Shown in pieces: positions 60,371-64,000 of a stretch of 64,000 nucleotides of DNA (within the stretch, counting starts at the first letter, position 1; every line of letters begins with the position of its first letter). Origin of the DNA: Candidatus Eisenbacteria bacterium. GTDB lineage: Bacteria; Eisenbacteria; RBG-16-71-46; JACRLI01. The notes beneath the pieces are model-generated. The model was not told where the DNA came from and did not search any database. It saw only the letters and a list, made by a program, of their open reading frames with translations. Both the position numbers and the translations under genes were made by a program. The stretch is taken from the NCBI GenBank assembly GCA_016235265.1, contig JACRLI010000011.1, forward strand, positions 41,010 through 105,009. The letters are read 5' to 3'.

Positions 60371-61480
60371 ATGGACCCGGGCCTGCAGTCCTTCGTCCGC
60401 GACGCCCTCCTGCGGGGCCTCCCCCGCGGCGCCATTCGAGAGCAGCTCCACGCCGCGGGCTGGCGAGCCGAGGACACCGAAGCCGCGCTCTCCGCGTGGG
60501 CGGAGACGGACTTCCCCGTGCCGGTGCCGAGGCGCCGACCATACCTGTCCGCGCGCGAGACCTTCCTCTACCTGCTCATGTTCCTGGCGCTTTACGTGAG
60601 CGCGATCAACCTCGGCGGCCTGGTGTTCCAGGTGATCGACCGGGCGTTCCCGGATCCGCTGCGCACCAACGCATGGGATGGCTTCCGCCTGGGCCAGGTG
60701 CGACAGCACGTCGCCGCGCTGATCATCACCTTCCCCCTGTTCCTGCTGGTGGCGCGGGCCCTGGGGCGGGCCATGGCGCGGGATCCCGAGAAGCGCGGCT
60801 CGAAGGTGCGCAAGTGGCTCACCTACGTGACCCTGTTCGGCGCCGCGGGCACCCTGATCGGCGACCTGATCGCACTGGTCGTGGCGATCCTGGGCGGCCA
60901 GCTGGCGCGGGCCTTCCTGCTCAAGGTCGCCACGGTGTTCGTCATCGCCGGCGCCGCGTTCTGGTACTACCTGGCGGGGTTGCGCCAGGAAGAGGGCGAG
61001 GAAACCGCGGGAGCGCGGGCCCAGCCCGGGGTCCAGTTGGCGCGGCGCGCGGTGGCCTGGGCCTCGGCGGCGCTGGTGCTGGCCTCGGTGGTCGTGGCGC
61101 TGGGGATGCTGGGATCCCCCGGAACCGAGCGCCGCCGCGCGCTGGACCGGATCCGGGTGCAGCACCTGTCCGAACTCGCCACCCGGGTGGATGACTACTA
61201 CACCCGAAAGCAGAGGCTACCGGGAGACATCGGGGAGCTGACCGGGGTGGCGGCCTTGCGGCGCGGCGCCCCGCCCGCGGGTCCCCTGCTGGACCCCGAA
61301 ACGGGCCGTCCCTACACCTACTCGATCGTGGACTCGACGCACTACCGCCTGTGCGCGGTGTTCCTCGCGCAGGCCCGCCTGGACCCCGAGGCCACCGGCC
61401 CGATGGTGGACACCACCTTCGCGCCTTCGCGACACGGCGCCGGGCCCGGGTGCTTCACGCTGGAGGTTCGGGGGCGATAG
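60371..61480 (+). CDS. Membrane protein with DUF5671-like domain
   Basis: 369 residues from the ATG at 60371. The N-terminal 50 residues look like a small helical domain ('VRDALLRGLPRGAIREQLHAAGW'). Five hydrophobic segments follow between about 63 and 255, resembling DUF5671. The C-terminal part (from about 258, 'DRIRVQHLSELATRVDDYYTRKQRLPGDI') is soluble and resembles a pilin-like or type II secretion G-like C-terminal fold ('DPETGRPYTYSIVD'). Function is unknown. A SixA-like start lies 3 bases downstream. Confidence 0.65.
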   Translation: MDPGLQSFVRDALLRGLPRGAIREQLHAAGWRAEDTEAALSAWAETDFPVPVPRRRPYLSARETFLYLLMFLALYVSAINLGGLVFQVIDRAFPDPLRTNAWDGFRLGQVRQHVAALIITFPLFLLVARALGRAMARDPEKRGSKVRKWLTYVTLFGAAGTLIGDLIALVVAILGGQLARAFLLKVATVFVIAGAAFWYYLAGLRQEEGEETAGARAQPGVQLARRAVAWASAALVLASVVVALGMLGSPGTERRRALDRIRVQHLSELATRVDDYYTRKQRLPGDIGELTGVAALRRGAPPAGPLLDPETGRPYTYSIVDSTHYRLCAVFLAQARLDPEATGPMVDTTFAPSRHGAGPGCFTLEVRGR

Positions 61481-61483
61481 TCC

Positions 61484-61600
61484 ATGAAGCTCCTTCTGAT
61501 CCGCCACGCTCCCGCGGTGCCCCGGGGCACTCCCGGGATTTCCGAGAACGTCCGGCCGCTCACGCCGGAGGCCGAACGTGAGTTCCGCTGCGCCGGGCTG
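61484..61600 (+). pseudogene. Truncated SixA-like phosphohistidine phosphatase
   Basis: The first 35 or so codons encode the SixA N-terminus: 'MKLLLIRHAPAVPRGTPG' with the RH catalytic motif, then '[12 protein letters not shown]'. Beyond about 61590 the frame loses all similarity and runs antisense through the 3' end of deoD. The gene lacks over three quarters of the family length and the second catalytic His, so it is not functional. It marks a deletion or an assembly join. Confidence 0.7.
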
Positions 61601-62294
61601 TCTCCAGCGCGATCTCGATCATCGCCTGGAAGCGCGTGCGCCGCTCGTCGGCGCTCAGGTGGGTGCCCTTGCGGATGTGGTCGGACACGCTGAGGATGCC
61701 CAGCGCGCGCGCGCCGAACTCCGCCGCCAGCCCGTATAGACCTGCAATCTCCATCTCCACCGCCAGCACCCCCATCTTCTCCAGCACGTCGAACATCGCG
61801 GTCTGCGGCGAGTAGAACAGGTCCGAGGAGAACACGTTGCCCACGCGCACCGGGGTGCCCCGCTCGCGGGCGGCATCCACGGCGTGGGCCAGCAGCGCGT
61901 AGTCCGCGACCGCGGCGAAGTCGTGGTCCATGAACCGGATGCGGTTCACCTTGGAATCCGTGGACGCGCCCAGGGCCAGGATCACGTCGCCCAACTCGAT
62001 GTCGGCCGCCAGCACCCCGCAGCTGCCCACCCGGATCAGGGTCTTCACGCCGTACTCGCGGATCAGCTCGGTGGCGTAGATCGAGCACGAAGGGATGCCC
62101 ATGCCGTGGGCCAGCACCGACACGCGGCGGCCCTTGTACATGCCGGTGTAGCCGTACATGTTGCGGACGTCGTTCACCAGGCGGGGTTTCTCGAAGTAGC
62201 TCTCGGCGATCAGCTTGGCCCGGAGCGGGTCGCCGGGCATGAGCACCACGTCGGCGAAGTCGCCCGGCTGGGCGGACAGGTGAGGTGTGGGCAT
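61560..62294 (-). CDS. deoD: Purine nucleoside phosphorylase, DeoD type
   Basis: 244 residues. The N-terminus '[20 protein letters not shown]' and '[15 protein letters not shown]' match DeoD; '[20 protein letters not shown]' carries the phosphate and ribose sites, '[16 protein letters not shown]' the Met/Glu pair, and 'SVSDHIRKG' the catalytic Asp. It cleaves purine nucleosides with phosphate, in a hexameric enzyme. AAGGAG lies 12 bases upstream of the ATG. Its last 11 codons are read antisense from the sixA remnant and replace the normal tail. Confidence 0.92.
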   Translation of the reverse strand: MPTPHLSAQPGDFADVVLMPGDPLRAKLIAESYFEKPRLVNDVRNMYGYTGMYKGRRVSVLAHGMGIPSCSIYATELIREYGVKTLIRVGSCGVLAADIELGDVILALGASTDSKVNRIRFMDHDFAAVADYALLAHAVDAARERGTPVRVGNVFSSDLFYSPQTAMFDVLEKMGVLAVEMEIAGLYGLAAEFGARALGILSVSDHIRKGTHLSADERRTRFQAMIEIALETARRSGTHVRPPA

Positions 62295-62317
62295 AACGTG
62301 ACGGATCTCCTTGGCGC

Positions 62318-64000
62318 CTACGGCAGGCGCACCATCCGCGCGGTGCGCACGCCCTCCGCGCACGACACGCGCACGAAATACAGCCCGCTGGTGACGCGTT
62401 CGCCCGAACTGCCGCGCCCGTCCCAGGCCACGCGGTGCTCGCCGGCGCCAACGCCCGGCATGAACGAGTGCCACACGCGGCTGCCCCCGACGCTGAAGAT
62501 CTCGGCCGTGGCGTCGCCGGACCTGACTATGTGGAAACGCAGCTCCACGCTGCCGCGCGCCGGGTTCGGCGAGGGCCGGTAGAGCGTGAAGACCGTGGGG
62601 CGCGGCCCGCCCACCCCCACCGCCGAGGCGGTGATGTGGAACAGGCTGTCACCCAGGTCCGCCGCCGCATTGACGGCGTGGTCGAAGGCCGTCACCCGCA
62701 CCACCGCGCTGTCGCTGAGCACGGCCGGCAGCAGCCACGGGTAGCTTCCGCTGTTGGCCAGCGAGTGCGCCAGGGTGATCCATGCGCCGCCCGTGCCGGT
62801 CAGCGAGTAGTCCACGTTCACCGAGTCCACCCCGACGTTGTCGGTCGCGGTCCAGGTGACGTTGTGCGTGGAGCCACCCACCCACGACTCGCCGCCGACC
62901 GGCGAGGTCACCACGACCACCGGCGCCATGGTGTCGAGCGGCGGAAGGATGTGGAAGGCCGAGTCGCTCTGCGCCGTCCCGGTGTTCGAGGCGGCGTCCA
63001 GCGCCCGCACGCGCACGAAGGCGCTGTCGGTGGCCGGGCCGGGCAACGTCCACGGATAGCTGCCGGTGTTGGCCAGGCCCGAGGCGACCGGAATCCAGGG
63101 GCCGCCCGCGCCGTGGCGCGAGTAGTCCAGGCTGACCGAGGCCACACCCACGTCGTCGGTGGCGGTCCAGTTGATGTTGTGCGCGCTGCCCTCGTACCAC
63201 GCCTCCCCACCCACCGGCGAGGCCACGGCCACCGCCGGCGCCGACTGGTCGGCGATGGCGAAGTCCGCCGCGCTCGACGCGGACGCGGAGTTGGAGGCCG
63301 CATCGTGCGCCGTGACGCGGACCCGCGCGGTGGTGGACGGCGTGGCAGGCACGGTCCAGGCGTACGAGCCGGAGTTGGCGATGCCGGTGCCGATCGGGTG
63401 CGCGTACGTGGCGCCGCCGTCGGTCGAGTAGGCCAGGTCCACCGAGGTCACGCCCACGTTGTCGGTGGCCGTCCAGGTGATGTTTTGACCGGAGCCCACG
63501 GCCCACGTCTCGCCACCCGCCGGGGCGGTGAGGCTGGCCGAGGGCGGGGCCTGGTCGGAGATGGTGAAATTCGCCGCGCTCGCGGCGGAGGTGGCGTTCG
63601 AGGCCCCATCGTGCGCGGTCACGCGCACGCGGGCCGCCGCCGTGGGCACGCCCGGCACGGTCCACGCGTACGAGCCGCTGTTGGCGATGCCGGTGGCGAT
63701 GGTGTTGGGATACGTGGCGCCGCCGTCGGTGGAGTACGCCAGGTCCACGTCGGTCACGGCCACGTTGTCGGTGGCGGTCCAGGTGATGTTGTGACCCGAG
63801 CCCATGGCCCAGTCCTCCCCGCCCGAGGGCGAGGTGACCGTCACCACCGGGCTGGCCTGGTCGGCGATGGCGAAGTCCGCCGGGCTGGACGACGCGGCGG
63901 TGTTGGCCGCTGCGTCGTGCGCGGTGGCGCGCACGCGGGCGGTGGCGGTGGCCGTGGCGGGCACCGTCCACGGGTGGCTGCCGCTGTTGGCGATCCCGGT
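62318..64000 (-). CDS. Surface protein with tandem Ig-like repeats and FlgD-like tail (5' end outside window)
   Basis: The frame is open to the right edge. At least five repeats of about 102 residues follow the pattern 'GGExW...[17 protein letters not shown]...[10 protein letters not shown]...[13 protein letters not shown]', a Ser/Thr-rich Ig-like (Kre9/Knh1-type) module. The last 85 residues ('[20 protein letters not shown]...') form a FlgD-like sorting domain ending 'RTARMVRLP', as used for type IX-style surface attachment. The stop lies 23 bases before the deoD start on the same strand. Likely an adhesin or S-layer-associated protein; upstream domains are unknown. Confidence 0.88.
   Translation of the reverse strand, partial: TGIANSGSHPWTVPATATATARVRATAHDAAANTAASSSPADFAIADQASPVVTVTSPSGGEDWAMGSGHNITWTATDNVAVTDVDLAYSTDGGATYPNTIATGIANSGSYAWTVPGVPTAAARVRVTAHDGASNATSAASAANFTISDQAPPSASLTAPAGGETWAVGSGQNITWTATDNVGVTSVDLAYSTDGGATYAHPIGTGIANSGSYAWTVPATPSTTARVRVTAHDAASNSASASSAADFAIADQSAPAVAVASPVGGEAWYEGSAHNINWTATDDVGVASVSLDYSRHGAGGPWIPVASGLANTGSYPWTLPGPATDSAFVRVRALDAASNTGTAQSDSAFHILPPLDTMAPVVVVTSPVGGESWVGGSTHNVTWTATDNVGVDSVNVDYSLTGTGGAWITLAHSLANSGSYPWLLPAVLSDSAVVRVTAFDHAVNAAADLGDSLFHITASAVGVGGPRPTVFTLYRPSPNPARGSVELRFHIVRSGDATAEIFSVGGSRVWHSFMPGVGAGEHRVAWDGRGSSGERVTSGLYFVRVSCAEGVRTARMVRLP
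62834..63770 (-). repeat. Tandem coding repeats of about 306 bp
   Basis: The same segment (encoding TATDNVGV-like residues) recurs at about 62834, 63149, 63455 and 63761: spacings of 315, 306 and 306 bases. DNA identity between the last two copies is visibly high, indicating recent duplication or gene conversion. Confidence 0.85.

Noticed and set aside
62834-63770. Regular 306-bp repeats considered as a CRISPR array
   Set aside because: Units are in-frame protein-coding, far too long for CRISPR repeats and without unique spacers; no cas genes are present.

Overview
The window is GC-rich (roughly 70%) bacterial chromosomal DNA, densely coding, with strong Shine-Dalgarno sites and frequent GTG or TTG starts. 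A type IV pilus operon, a TolC/adaptor/RND efflux system, several lipoproteins and two kinds of C-terminal surface-sorting tail (a FlgD-like tail as used for type IX-style export, and a PEP-CTERM-like tail) indicate a Gram-negative, probably uncultured organism. The mix of FlgD-like tails, Ser/Thr kinase-TPR proteins and multiheme cytochromes is reminiscent of Candidatus Eisenbacteria and neighbouring FCB-type lineages. That placement is an inference from gene content, not from a marker gene.

Layout: 1-7.1 kb holds a partial membrane protein with TPR-like tail, a secreted metallo-beta-lactamase-fold enzyme, a DUF4397 lipoprotein, a polytopic glycosyltransferase-like protein and a GAF/HD-GYP/HDOD signalling protein. 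7.5-11.3 kb is a sugar operon (GT4, LegB-like dehydratase, sugar nucleotidyltransferase, SDR epimerase), then citrate synthase. 13-15.5 kb holds a transglutaminase-like protein, an arsR-arsM pair with a readable promoter/operator, and tRNA-Cys. 15.6-24 kb is an accessory stretch: M43 metalloprotease, Cys-rich exported protein, BNR propeller plus MoaD/ThiS-like carrier, CHRD protein, a six-haem cytochrome, a decarboxylase relic and an SGNH hydrolase. 23.9-26.2 kb is a sulfide module (ArsR-rhodanese regulator, SQR-like flavoprotein, DsrE protein).

28-41.3 kb is a long minus-strand type IV pilus run: pilB, pilC, the pilin, three minor pilins, pilMNOP, secretin and pilT, ending in an unknown membrane protein and an Ig-like lipoprotein. 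No prepilin peptidase is present in the window. 41.7-44.9 kb carries a broken SEC-C gene, a DUF4143 ATPase and an RluA-type pseudouridine synthase.

45-49.6 kb is the standout operon: arsR-arsC-acr3-arsP-arsE-arsF-arsG, all on the plus strand and largely translationally coupled. It combines inorganic arsenate reduction and arsenite efflux with genes of families assigned to nitroaromatic arsenical reduction and aromatic arsenical efflux. With arsM at 14 kb, the window encodes reduction, extrusion, methylation and organoarsenical handling. An ABC-F ATPase follows, then a CusCBA-like heavy-metal RND operon led by a small Cys-rich exported protein. The window ends with a Ser/Thr kinase-TPR protein, a DUF5671-like membrane protein, a truncated SixA-like stub abutting deoD, and the 3' part of a surface protein made of about 102-residue Ig-like repeats. 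A related module occurs inside the six-haem cytochrome.
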